From: Nonomuraea candida
GTDB taxonomy: Bacteria; Actinomycetota; Actinomycetes; Streptosporangiales; Streptosporangiaceae
Direction: 5' to 3'
Length of the DNA stretch: 64,000 nt
Assembly: GCF_000725485.1 (NCBI RefSeq)
Contig: NZ_JOAG01000019.1
Span: 203,570-267,569 of the forward strand
Each line of letters opens with the position of its first letter. The stretch's first letter is position 1. Positions 7,871 to 15,250 of the stretch are shown one piece after another. Both the position numbers and the translations under genes were made by a program. Under the pieces are notes generated by a model, which did not search any database, was not told where the DNA came from, and saw only the letters and a list, made by a program, of their open reading frames with translations.

Positions 7871-8959
7871 GTGACGCACATGAAGGGCCGGCTGCGGACC
7901 TCCGTCTATCTCGTCGTCCTGGTGTGGCCGGTGGCCGAGTTCCTGGCCGAGTCCCCTCCCGTCGTCCCGGCGGTGCTCGTGGTCGCCGGGGTGGCCTGTT
8001 TCGCCCTGCTCTACCTGCGGGTCGTGTGGACGGCCCTGGACCCGCCGCACCGCAACGCCACCCCCTTCGCCCTGGCCGCGCTCTACGCCGTCACGGCCGC
8101 CATGGCGCCGCTCCTGGGCGAGATGTGGGTGTTCGCGACGTCGTACTTCCTCATCACCGCGGCCGCCACGGCGCTGCCCGACCGGGCGCTGCTCGGCACG
8201 GCCGCGCTCACCATCGGCGGCATCGCGCTCGCGCTGCCCCTGCTCGGCAGCCCGCTCGCCGAGGTGTGGTGGATCCCCCTGCAGACCGCCGTGTTCACCG
8301 CCGCCATCCGCGCCTTCCTCCGGCTGAACGCCGCCAACGCGGCCCTGAGCCGGGCCAACGCCGAGGTGGAGCGGCTGGCCGTGGACAACGAGCGGCTGCG
8401 CTTCGCCCGCGACCTGCACGACATCCTCGGCCACAGCCTGGCCGTGATGACGGTGAAGAGCCAGCTCGCCGGCCGGCTCGTCACCGCCGACCCCGACCGG
8501 GCCAGAGCCGAGATGGACGAGGTGGAGGAGCTGTCCCGGCAGGCGCTGTCCGACGTGCGGGAGGCCATCGCGGGCTACCGCGACCTGTCGCTGCCCGGCG
8601 AGCTGGACGGCGCGCGGCGCGCCCTGTCCGCGGCGGGCGTGCGGCTGGAGGTGACGGCCGCGCCGCTGCCCGCCGACCTCGAACCGGTGCTGGCGTGGGT
8701 GGTGCGCGAAGGGGCGACGAACGTCGTACGGCACAGCGGCGCCCGCCACTGCCGCATCCGGCTGGGGGTGGCGGACGGGCACGCGTACGCCGAGGTGCGC
8801 GACGACGGACGCGGCGCGGCGGCGACCGCCACGGGCGGGAACGGCCTGCGCGGCCTCGAAGAACGCGTCCGCCTCGCCGGCGGCGCCCTCCACGCCGGCC
8901 CCACCGGCGACGGCGGCTTCCTGCTCCGCGCCCGCGTACCCGTGACAGGCGAGCCATGA
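7871..8959 (+). CDS. Sensor histidine kinase (NarL/DesK type)
   Basis: A 362-aa kinase. The N-terminal 140 residues form four or five transmembrane helices with no large external loop, so the signal is probably sensed within the membrane. The HisKA_3 box is FARDLHDILGHSLAVM (phospho-His near residue 182) and the ATP-binding region has EGATNVVRHSGA (N box), EVRDDGRG and NGLRGLEERV. Starts at GTG 7871 or ATG 7880. The stop TGA overlaps the ATG of a tiny ORF (ATGA), and the response regulator follows 100 bp later. DesK/LiaS-type kinases like this usually regulate membrane-lipid or ABC-exporter genes. Confidence 0.92.
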   Translation: MTHMKGRLRTSVYLVVLVWPVAEFLAESPPVVPAVLVVAGVACFALLYLRVVWTALDPPHRNATPFALAALYAVTAAMAPLLGEMWVFATSYFLITAAATALPDRALLGTAALTIGGIALALPLLGSPLAEVWWIPLQTAVFTAAIRAFLRLNAANAALSRANAEVERLAVDNERLRFARDLHDILGHSLAVMTVKSQLAGRLVTADPDRARAEMDEVEELSRQALSDVREAIAGYRDLSLPGELDGARRALSAAGVRLEVTAAPLPADLEPVLAWVVREGATNVVRHSGARHCRIRLGVADGHAYAEVRDDGRGAAATATGGNGLRGLEERVRLAGGALHAGPTGDGGFLLRARVPVTGEP

Positions 8960-9012
8960 ACCGGCTCCCCCCTGAACACCCGCGTACCCCGCCGACAGCA
9001 GGTGAGACATGA
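8956..9012 (+). CDS. Tiny ORF 1 (18 aa) between kinase and regulator
   Basis: ATG 8956 overlaps the kinase TGA, and its own TGA (9010-9012) overlaps the ATG of tiny ORF 2. It reads MNRLPPEHPRTPPTAGET. The beginning is an imperfect duplicate of ORF 2 (both MNRLP). It may simply carry ribosomes from kinase to regulator; no evidence that the peptide itself acts. Confidence 0.3.
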   Translation: MNRLPPEHPRTPPTAGET

Positions 9013-9062
9013 ACCGACTCCCCCTGAGCATCCGGAGCCACCTGGCGGCGGGTGCGGCGTGA
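9009..9062 (+). CDS. Tiny ORF 2 (17 aa) between kinase and regulator
   Basis: ATG 9009 overlaps the stop of ORF 1, and its TGA (9060-9062) overlaps the GTG start of the response regulator (GTGA). It reads MNRLPLSIRSHLAAGAA. The upstream sequence of ORF 1 (GCGAGCCATGAACCGGCTCC) is repeated here with a few changes 53 bp later, so the pair looks like a duplicated start region. Confidence 0.3.
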   Translation: MNRLPLSIRSHLAAGAA

Positions 9063-9652
9063 TCCGGGTCCTGCTGGCCGACGACCAGCATCTCGTGCGC
9101 GAGGCGCTGGCGGCGCTGCTCGCCCTGGAGCCGGACCTCGAGGTCGTCGGCCAGGTGAGCCGCGGCGACGAGGTGGCCGGCGCGGTCTCCGCGCTGCGGC
9201 CGGACGTCGTGCTGCTCGACATCGAGATGCCCGGCCGCGACGGCCTCACGGTGGCGGCCGGGCTGCCGGGCGTACGGGTGATCATCCTGACCACGTTCGG
9301 CCGCCCCGGGTACCTGCGGCGCGCCATGGACGCCGGCGTCGCCGGTTACGTGGTCAAGGACGCCAGGGCCGGCGAGCTGGCCGACGCCGTGCGGCGGGTG
9401 CACGCCGGAGGGCGGGTCTTCGACCGCAAGCTGGCCGCCGCCAGCCTCTCCGCCGGGACGAACCCGCTCACGAGCCGCGAACGCGACGTGCTGCGCGCCG
9501 CCACCGAGGGCGGCACCATCGCCGACATCGCCCGCCGCCTCTACCTGTCGGACGGCACCGTACGCAACTATCTCTCCTCCGCCATCGGCAAGCTCGGCGC
9601 CCGCAACCGCGCCGAGGCCGCCCGCACCGCCGAGAGCAAGGGCTGGCTCTGA
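9059..9652 (+). CDS. LuxR/NarL-family response regulator
   Basis: A 197-aa regulator: REC domain at about 1-115 with acidic pair DDQHLV, phospho-acceptor in VVLLDIEMPGRDG (Asp near 52) and Lys in VVKDA; LuxR-type HTH at the C terminus (LTSRERDVLRAATEGG, then IADIARRLYLSDGTVRNYLS). GTG 9059 is chosen since the REC domain begins at once; it overlaps the stop of tiny ORF 2. Its partner is the kinase just upstream. DesR-like regulators bind short inverted repeats; no obvious target lies next to it other than the following membrane gene. Confidence 0.93.
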   Translation: MIRVLLADDQHLVREALAALLALEPDLEVVGQVSRGDEVAGAVSALRPDVVLLDIEMPGRDGLTVAAGLPGVRVIILTTFGRPGYLRRAMDAGVAGYVVKDARAGELADAVRRVHAGGRVFDRKLAAASLSAGTNPLTSRERDVLRAATEGGTIADIARRLYLSDGTVRNYLSSAIGKLGARNRAEAARTAESKGWL

Positions 9653-9697
9653 CGAACGTCACTACCGGCGCCGTCACCTCGCCACGAGGCTGGGGAC

Positions 9698-10828
9698 ATG
9701 GGAAAACGCATCGCGCCCGCGATCGGGCTCTTCCTGCTGTCACCGCTGATCGGTGAGTTCCTGCTGGGCAACCTGCCCGTCACCATGCTGTTCGCGCTCA
9801 TCACCCTGGCCCCGCTGTACGGCGGCGGCGCGCTGCTCATCCGCGAGCTGGCCCGGCGCCGGGGCGTGGGCTGGCCGGGCATCGTGCTGCTCGCCGTCGC
9901 CTACGCCCTGCTGGAGGAGGGCCTGGTGACCCGCTCCCTCTTCAACCCGGGGTACGCCGGGATGGACCTGACCCAGTACGCCTGGCTCCCCGGGATCGGC
10001 GTCAGCGCCTGGTGGACGGCCTTCGTGCTGGGCGGCGTACACGCCGTGGGCAGCATCTGCGTGCCCATCGCCGTCATGGAGGCGACGACGCCGGCCAGGG
10101 CCACCGAGCCGTGGCTGCGCCTGCCCGGCCTGGTGGTGGCCGGGGTGCTGTTCGTGCTGGGAGCCGTGGGCAGCGCCCTGGTGGACCCGGCCGCGCACCA
10201 GCCCTCCGTCACCCAGCTCGCCATCCAGCTCGCCGCCGTGCTTCTTCCGGCCGCCCTGCTGATCCTCCTCGCCCTGCGCATCCGCCCCCCGGCCACCAGA
10301 CCGTCCCTCCCGGCATCCGCCTTTGACAGCAGGTCGCCGCTTCCGGCCTCCGCCCCTGACGGATCGCCGCTTCCGGCCTCCGCCCCTGGCGGATCGCCGC
10401 TTCCGGCCTCCGGCAGCCTCGCCGAGTCCCCGGGGCGGGCGCCGGGGCCGTGGGTGACGCTCGGGTTCTCGCTGGTGGCGGCGGGCGCCTTCTGGGCGGC
10501 CACGCTGGCCCTCGACGCGCTCGGCGCCTGGCTCGTCCTGGCGATCTACCTCGCCGTGTACGCCGTCGCCGCCGTGCTCGTCACCCGCTGGTCCCGCCGG
10601 CCGGGCTGGGGCCCGGGGCAACGCTTCGCGCTGGCGGCGGGCGGGGTGCTCACGTACGCCTGGCACGGCTTCCCGCAACCGCCGGCCGTACCGGTCGCGC
10701 CGGAGATCGACCTGGCCGGCAACGCCGCCTTCGCCCTCGCCGCCGTCACCCTGCTCTGCCTGACCGCCACCCGGCTGCGACGTGCCGGCCGCTCAATCCC
10801 TTCAGCAGCACCAGCCGGCTCGGCCTGA
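9698..10828 (+). CDS. Polytopic membrane protein, function unknown
   Basis: A 376-aa protein with roughly nine hydrophobic helices in two blocks (about 5-195 and 245-365) separated by a Ser/Pro-rich linker (about 205-245) encoded by a 30-bp tandem repeat. The segment LLEEGLVTRSLFNPGY has an EExxxR-like look reminiscent of CPBP intramembrane proteases, but the matching His motifs are not convincing. It begins 45 bp after the response regulator on the same strand and may be its target or operon partner. Ends before a strong hairpin shared with the convergent PIN gene. Confidence 0.75.
   Translation: MGKRIAPAIGLFLLSPLIGEFLLGNLPVTMLFALITLAPLYGGGALLIRELARRRGVGWPGIVLLAVAYALLEEGLVTRSLFNPGYAGMDLTQYAWLPGIGVSAWWTAFVLGGVHAVGSICVPIAVMEATTPARATEPWLRLPGLVVAGVLFVLGAVGSALVDPAAHQPSVTQLAIQLAAVLLPAALLILLALRIRPPATRPSLPASAFDSRSPLPASAPDGSPLPASAPGGSPLPASGSLAESPGRAPGPWVTLGFSLVAAGAFWAATLALDALGAWLVLAIYLAVYAVAAVLVTRWSRRPGWGPGQRFALAAGGVLTYAWHGFPQPPAVPVAPEIDLAGNAAFALAAVTLLCLTATRLRRAGRSIPSAAPAGSA
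10334..10413 (+). repeat. 30-bp in-frame tandem repeat in membrane protein linker
   Basis: Units begin at 10334, 10364 and 10394 (the third partial), each starting TCGCCGCTTCCGGCCTCC. They encode SPLPASAPDG / SPLPASAPGG / SPLPASG, a flexible cytoplasmic or external linker between two helix blocks. Unit length is a multiple of three, so copy-number change keeps the frame. Confidence 0.85.
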
Positions 10829-10933
10829 CCCCGGAAGGCGCGGACGGCTCGTCGAGATCCTCGCCACATCCGCTCGGCCGGCCGCCACCGGCCTCATCAC
10901 CGGGCCATGCGCCTGCGCCGAAGGCTCAGCAGA

Positions 10934-10968
10934 CAGCGATGGCGCAGGCTCCGCCCTCGCCATCGCTG
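10934..10968. terminator. Bidirectional hairpin between convergent genes
   Basis: Perfect 11-bp arms (CAGCGATGGCG at 10934-10944, CGCCATCGCTG at 10958-10968) around a 13-base loop, between the ends of the membrane-protein gene (+) and the PIN gene (-). There is no T-run, as is usual in high-GC actinomycetes. Confidence 0.7.
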
Positions 10969-10973
10969 AGGCA

Positions 10974-11471
10974 TCACCGGTCCCGGGAGGCTCGGCAGTC
11001 ACCGCATAACTCGACCACGGTGATCCCGTTCTGCTTCAGCTCCTGTTCCGCTTCACGCCAGTCCGAGTCCGCGCAGTTCACCACGACCGCCTGACGCCCG
11101 TCTGCCACGACCGTCGCCACGAACTTGTGATCAGACGGGTCGAACGCCCGCAAGCCCTCCGGGACCTCCTCGAACGAGCCGCGACCGTCCGGAGTTATGT
11201 CAACCCTGTGCACGTGACGGCGGTCTGCCTGCCGATGATGCAGATGAAGGAAGAAGCGGTCTCCGACCCCCGGCTGTCCTTTGAAGGAGCAGTATCTCTC
11301 GTACTCCTCGAAGATGAGCCAGGAGCTGTCGAGCACGACGATCCCGCGGCTCTCCGTGTGCTCCAGCAGCGCGATGGCCGACTCCACACAGGCGGAACCC
11401 ACGTGATGGGCTTTCCCGTTCGCCACGATCAGTACGTTGGTGTCGATCACGACACGCGCGGGATGGTTCAA
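10974..11471 (-). CDS. PIN-domain nuclease coupled to a DUF3696-like ATPase
   Basis: A 165-aa single-domain PIN-like nuclease. Acidic metal-binding positions are visible: VVIDTNVLI near residue 8-16 (first Asp), a Glu in IFEEYERY near 53-60, FDPSDHKFVATVVADG near 110-125 (Asp), and VVNCADSDW near 129-137 (Asp). PIN domains cut RNA. The start is a TTG whose last two bases lie in the TGA of the upstream ATPase gene (TTGA), so it is made only with the ATPase. It is not a VapC toxin in the usual sense: there is no small antitoxin, and the partner is a 468-aa ATPase. The inference is an infection-triggered effector. Confidence 0.82.
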   Translation of the reverse strand: MNHPARVVIDTNVLIVANGKAHHVGSACVESAIALLEHTESRGIVVLDSSWLIFEEYERYCSFKGQPGVGDRFFLHLHHRQADRRHVHRVDITPDGRGSFEEVPEGLRAFDPSDHKFVATVVADGRQAVVVNCADSDWREAEQELKQNGITVVELCGDCRASRDR

Positions 11472-12874
11472 TCCGACTTCTCGTCAATCGCTCGCCTGCG
11501 TGCCGCCCGGTTCATGGCAGAAGCCTCCTCGAACTGGTTGCCGAAGAAATCATCCGGCCAGTTGGTGATGTTTCCGAAGGGGTCCAGCACCAGCCTGTCC
11601 ACCCTGGAGGCGGCGCCTTCCGTCCGGCAGAAGTAGAGCAGGCAGTCATCCGGCTCCAAGGTCACCCCTCTGCCGATCTCCCGCTCGGCGATACGGCGCT
11701 GCAAGCGCATGAGGAAATGCTCGGAATGGCTTTCGACCACGACCTGGATGTTGCGGACTTTCGCTGCCTCGATGACCACGTCCGCCAATCCACTCTGCAC
11801 GGCGGGGTGCAGATGAATCTCCGGTTGCTCAAGGAGCACCGTCGACCCCTCAGGCGCGTACGCCAGCAGGACCAGCACCGGCAGCACCTGGCTGACTCCG
11901 AAGCCGACATCCGTGAGCAGGACCGGCGTGCTGGCAGGCGAGCGCCTCACCTGCACGCGGTACAGGGTCCCCCTGTCGTCGACCGGCTCGACGGCGAAGG
12001 AGTGAATCAGCCCGAGTTCCTGCAGCCAGGCTGCGACGTGCTCCTCCACGCTGATCAGCCTGGTACGGCGCAGACCGTCCTTCCGGACCGCGAAACCGCG
12101 TGCGTTGGTCCTTCCGTCGGCCTGCGAGGCGATCAGCGCCTCCACCGCCAGTTCGCCCCTCCTCCCGACATCGACAGGTCGCCCACCCGACCAGATGTAT
12201 TGACGCGCCGGATCCTGCCGCAGGGGGCCCAGATAATAAATGCGGCCGCACAGCTTCTCGAACTGCAGCTCCAGGTCGGACAGGAAGGCCGCGTTCTGGA
12301 AGTACGCCCGCACCTGGTCAGGGAAACTGTAGAACTTCCCCGGCGCGGGCAATGGCCACGGCCTGCCCGTGACGCGCTTGAAGTGGTAGTCGTTGGAGCT
12401 GAGCACGTATTCGTCTTTGCCACTCCTGCTGCGTGTCAGAGAAAAACTCAGCCGGCCCATGCCGTACTCGATCTGCTGCACCACCGGAAATGATCGCACC
12501 TCCCGGACCCGCGCGTGCAGACTGAGGTCCCGGCTCGCCGCGATCGGGCTTCTCTTTTTCGTCTCGGTGTTCTGGATCTCGAACACCCGGCTCTCGCGCC
12601 ACCCGATCTCGATGCCGACCGTGCGCTCGGAATCGTGCTGGAACGTGATGTCGTTGAAGGTTCCCAGGCTCACGAGTGAAGCCGGCCCGCCACCCAGATC
12701 GAAGACGCGGCCTCTGTCCGACGACTCGGCGGTCTGCTTGAGCAGGAGCAGGCTCTGCAGAAAACTGGTCTTTCCCGAAGAGTTGCTGCCGAAGAGGGCT
12801 GTTATCGGACCGAACTCGACATTACCGCTGTCTTCCCAAGCCTTGAAATTCTCGAGTCTGAGATGCGTTATCAT
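11468..12874 (-). CDS. AAA/ABC-type ATPase with DUF3696-like C terminus
   Basis: A 468-aa ATPase: Walker A FGSNSSGKTSFLQ at about 29-41, a long insert with YYLGPLRQDPARQY typical of this group, the signature TDVGFGVSQVLPVL near 320, Walker B VLLEQPEIHLHP near 345, and VVVESHSEHFLMRLQRR (switch His). The end, ITNWPDDFFGNQFEE, matches the W-P-x-x-FFG motif of DUF3696. Such ATPases act as sensors in several phage-defence systems and are joined to varied nucleases. Here the partner is the PIN gene, overlapping by four bases. ATG 12874 is used; a TTG one codon earlier is possible. The 226 bp upstream hold no gene. Confidence 0.88.
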   Translation of the reverse strand: MITHLRLENFKAWEDSGNVEFGPITALFGSNSSGKTSFLQSLLLLKQTAESSDRGRVFDLGGGPASLVSLGTFNDITFQHDSERTVGIEIGWRESRVFEIQNTETKKRSPIAASRDLSLHARVREVRSFPVVQQIEYGMGRLSFSLTRSRSGKDEYVLSSNDYHFKRVTGRPWPLPAPGKFYSFPDQVRAYFQNAAFLSDLELQFEKLCGRIYYLGPLRQDPARQYIWSGGRPVDVGRRGELAVEALIASQADGRTNARGFAVRKDGLRRTRLISVEEHVAAWLQELGLIHSFAVEPVDDRGTLYRVQVRRSPASTPVLLTDVGFGVSQVLPVLVLLAYAPEGSTVLLEQPEIHLHPAVQSGLADVVIEAAKVRNIQVVVESHSEHFLMRLQRRIAEREIGRGVTLEPDDCLLYFCRTEGAASRVDRLVLDPFGNITNWPDDFFGNQFEEASAMNRAARRRAIDEKSD

Positions 12875-13100
12875 CAATCATCGTCTCTCTTGCGGCCTGC
12901 GTCGAGTGCCACGTCATTCCCGACAAGTAGCTTAGTAGTTGCGGGATGCCGCGTCGCCGATCCATGGATATGAGCCTTTCACGGCTTTGCGCCCAAACGA
13001 CGACCGAGTCACCCGCTCCATGCCTGAGGGCGCGTCACCACTTACGGAGCCGCCGCCCGGCCGGTGCTCAACGCGACCGGCGACGGCCCCCTCGCTCCCC

Positions 13101-13511
13101 TCAGAAGCGGCGGGGGTAGCGGCTGCACCAGGCGAAGACGACGGCGAAGAGGGCCCAGGCGGTGACGTACGCGAGGGGATGCGCCCATCCGTCCCCCACG
13201 ATGTCGGCCAGCGCGGCCCGGCCCTCGAAGTAGGCGGCCAGGCCGATCACCGCGCCCGGGATCGCGCCCCACCACCGTTTCCACCACACCTCGTGGACGG
13301 CCACCTCGAACACCACGAGGACGATCGGGCCGAACAGCAGGAACTTCAGGTTCGGCGGATGGGACAGCAGGGCGGCCAGCACCATGACCGCCACCGCCGA
13401 GGCGGCCGTCAGCGCGACGACGGTGCCGAAGGGCGCCGGCTCGTCACGCGGGTCGCTCTCCGGGGGCGCGGGCTCGTCTCGGGCGTCGGGGTCATTCAAC
13501 ACATCCGCCAT
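13101..13511 (-). CDS. Small membrane protein, function unknown
   Basis: A 136-aa protein with an acidic, Pro-rich N terminus (MADVLNDPDARDEPAPP and a repeat of DEPAP) and four helices: VVALTAASAVAVMVLAALL, FLLFGPIVLVVFEVAV, WGAIPGAVIGLAAYF and LAYVTAWALFAVVFAW. No catalytic motif is visible. It stands alone between the ATPase/PIN unit and the MFS gene, all on the same strand but with gaps of 89 and 226 bp, so probably has its own promoter. Confidence 0.75.
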   Translation of the reverse strand: MADVLNDPDARDEPAPPESDPRDEPAPFGTVVALTAASAVAVMVLAALLSHPPNLKFLLFGPIVLVVFEVAVHEVWWKRWWGAIPGAVIGLAAYFEGRAALADIVGDGWAHPLAYVTAWALFAVVFAWCSRYPRRF

Positions 13512-13600
13512 TCTGGCAACGACTCCGCACGACGACTCCCGAAATTTCCCACTAATTCACACCCCACAGCCCGACCAGCCGAGAGCCGGCTTCGAAGGGG

Positions 13601-14761
13601 TCAGGCCGGGGCGCGGTTCTCGAGCGGGCCGGAGGAGGGGGCGGTGGCCGCCGGGCGGTAGGTGGCCAGGGTGAACAGCAGGCCGATCAGGCCGAGGCCG
13701 GCGGAGAGCACGACCACCCCCGTCCGGCCGTACGCCTCCAGCGCCGCCCCGCCGGCCACCCCCGCCACGAACAGCCCGGCGTACTGGGCCGACGACAGCA
13801 GCCCCAGCCCGATCGACACGTTGCCCGGCACGGCGGTGACGGTCCTGAACTGCTGGGCGGGCGCGACCAGCCAACCGACCGCGCCCCACAGGAAGCCCCA
13901 CACGAGCGCGACGGGCAGCGCCAGGTTCGCCACGGGGATCAGCGCGAGGAAGACGACACCCGCGGCCAGCCCGATGAGGATCATCCGGCGCGGCCCGTAC
14001 GCGTCGGTGAGCCGCCCGCCCACCGCGTTCCCCACGATGCCGCCGAGCCCCCAGGCCCACAGCAGCGCCGGCAGCGGCAGGTCGAACAGCGACCCGATGT
14101 AGGTGTAGGCGCTGAACCCGGCCGCGAAGAACAGCAGTTGCGTGACCATCACCGCCAGCACCCGCCGCTCGCGCAACGGCTCGAACCTCTCCCGCAGCCG
14201 TCCCGAGGCCGCGATCCGCACCTCGGGCACCAGGGCCGCCACGCCGACGAGCCCGACCACGCCGAGCCCGGTGACCATCCACAACGTGGCCCGCCACCCG
14301 GCGGCCTCGCCCAGCCAGGTCCCGAGCGGCACCCCGACGGCCGAGGCCACGCTCAGCCCGCCCATGACCAGCGCCAGCGCGCGCCCGCGCCGCTCGGGCG
14401 GGGTCAGCGCGTTCGCCACGGCCGACGAGGTGGGCGTGAACATGGCCGCCCCCGCCGCCGCGACCACCCGGGTGACGAGGACCAGCGCGTACGTCGGCGC
14501 CAGCGCGGTCAGCACGTTCCCCGTCACGAACACGCCCATGGCCACCAGCAACAGCGTCCTGCGCGACATGCGCACGGTCAGCGCGGCCAGCAGCGGCGAC
14601 AACACCGCGTACGCCAGCGCGAACACCGTCATGAGCTGCCCCGCCGCCGACCGGGAGACCCCCAGGTCGGCGGAGATGGGCGGCAGCAGCCCCGCGGTCA
14701 CGAACATGCCCGTGCCGATCGCGAAATTCCCGGCGGCCATCGGATACAGCCGTGAACTCAA
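13601..14761 (-). CDS. MFS exporter divergent from ArsR regulator
   Basis: A 386-aa, 12-helix major facilitator of the AraJ/YdhP (sugar-efflux/drug) kind. The start TTG 14761 (LSSRLYPMAAGNFAIGTGMF) is preferred because GGAGGG lies six bases before it; the longer ATG at 14794 sits inside the operator palindrome. Family motifs are ADLGVSRSAAGQLMTVFALA in helix 2 and the RMSRRTLLL loop between helices 2 and 3. The C-terminal tail is short and soluble. It is divergent from an ArsR-type regulator across 84 bp holding a perfect inverted repeat, so it is very likely repressed by that regulator. Its substrate cannot be read from sequence. Confidence 0.88.
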   Translation of the reverse strand: MSSRLYPMAAGNFAIGTGMFVTAGLLPPISADLGVSRSAAGQLMTVFALAYAVLSPLLAALTVRMSRRTLLLVAMGVFVTGNVLTALAPTYALVLVTRVVAAAGAAMFTPTSSAVANALTPPERRGRALALVMGGLSVASAVGVPLGTWLGEAAGWRATLWMVTGLGVVGLVGVAALVPEVRIAASGRLRERFEPLRERRVLAVMVTQLLFFAAGFSAYTYIGSLFDLPLPALLWAWGLGGIVGNAVGGRLTDAYGPRRMILIGLAAGVVFLALIPVANLALPVALVWGFLWGAVGWLVAPAQQFRTVTAVPGNVSIGLGLLSSAQYAGLFVAGVAGGAALEAYGRTGVVVLSAGLGLIGLLFTLATYRPAATAPSSGPLENRAPA

Positions 14762-14781
14762 TGCAGCCCTCCAGCCAGAAT

Positions 14782-14799
14782 GTTTGATGCCCATCAAAC
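14782..14799. promoter_or_regulatory. Palindromic operator for the ArsR-type regulator
   Basis: GTTTGATG-CC-CATCAAAC is a perfect inverted repeat with 8-bp arms, placed between the divergent MFS and ArsR genes. A degenerate second copy (GTTGGACCGATGTCAAAC) follows at about 14809-14826. The layout predicts one regulator controlling both promoters. Confidence 0.75.
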
Positions 14800-14845
14800 T
14801 GACGTATAGTTGGACCGATGTCAAACAATTAGCCGGAGGTAGGGT

Positions 14846-15250
14846 TTGACCATGCGTCTGCTGCCGCACCCCGCCACGGAGGACATCGAGCTCACCGAGG
14901 TCCTGCGCGCGCTGTCCGACCCCGTGCGCCTGCAGATCGCCCTCCGCCTGTCCGTCGCCGGCGAGATGAACTGCACCACCGCGGGCGACGACCTCGGCGT
15001 GCACAAGTCGACCGCCTCGCACCACTACCGCACGCTGCGCGAGGCCGGCGTGGTCCTCACCAAGCAGGAGGGCAGGCTGAAGTACATGAGCCTGCGCCGC
15101 GCCGACCTGGAGACCCGCTTCCCGGGGCTGCTCGACGCGGTCCTGTCCGCCGCGGCCCTCCACGAGGCCCAGGCCGCCCGCGACCAGCGAGTCGCCGCGG
15201 ACGCCCCGGCCGGGCGGCCGAGCGGTGTCGAAGCCCATGCCCCGGTCTGA
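14846..15250 (+). CDS. ArsR-family (HTH_20) transcriptional regulator
   Basis: A 134-aa winged-helix repressor: LTEVLRALSDPVRLQIALRL, then DDLGVHKSTASHHYRTLREA as the recognition helix, and a wing LTKQEGRLKYMSL. No Cys-rich metal site is seen (a single Cys at MNCTTAG), so the ligand is more likely organic. TTG 14846 has GGAGG six bases upstream; ATG 14852 is the alternative. Its end overlaps the start of hrpB by 26 bp, suggesting read-through into the helicase gene. Likely autoregulates through the palindrome upstream. Confidence 0.88.
   Translation: MTMRLLPHPATEDIELTEVLRALSDPVRLQIALRLSVAGEMNCTTAGDDLGVHKSTASHHYRTLREAGVVLTKQEGRLKYMSLRRADLETRFPGLLDAVLSAAALHEAQAARDQRVAADAPAGRPSGVEAHAPV

Noticed and set aside
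10974..11471. VapC-type toxin-antitoxin
   Set aside because: No small antitoxin gene is present; the overlapping partner is a large ATPase.
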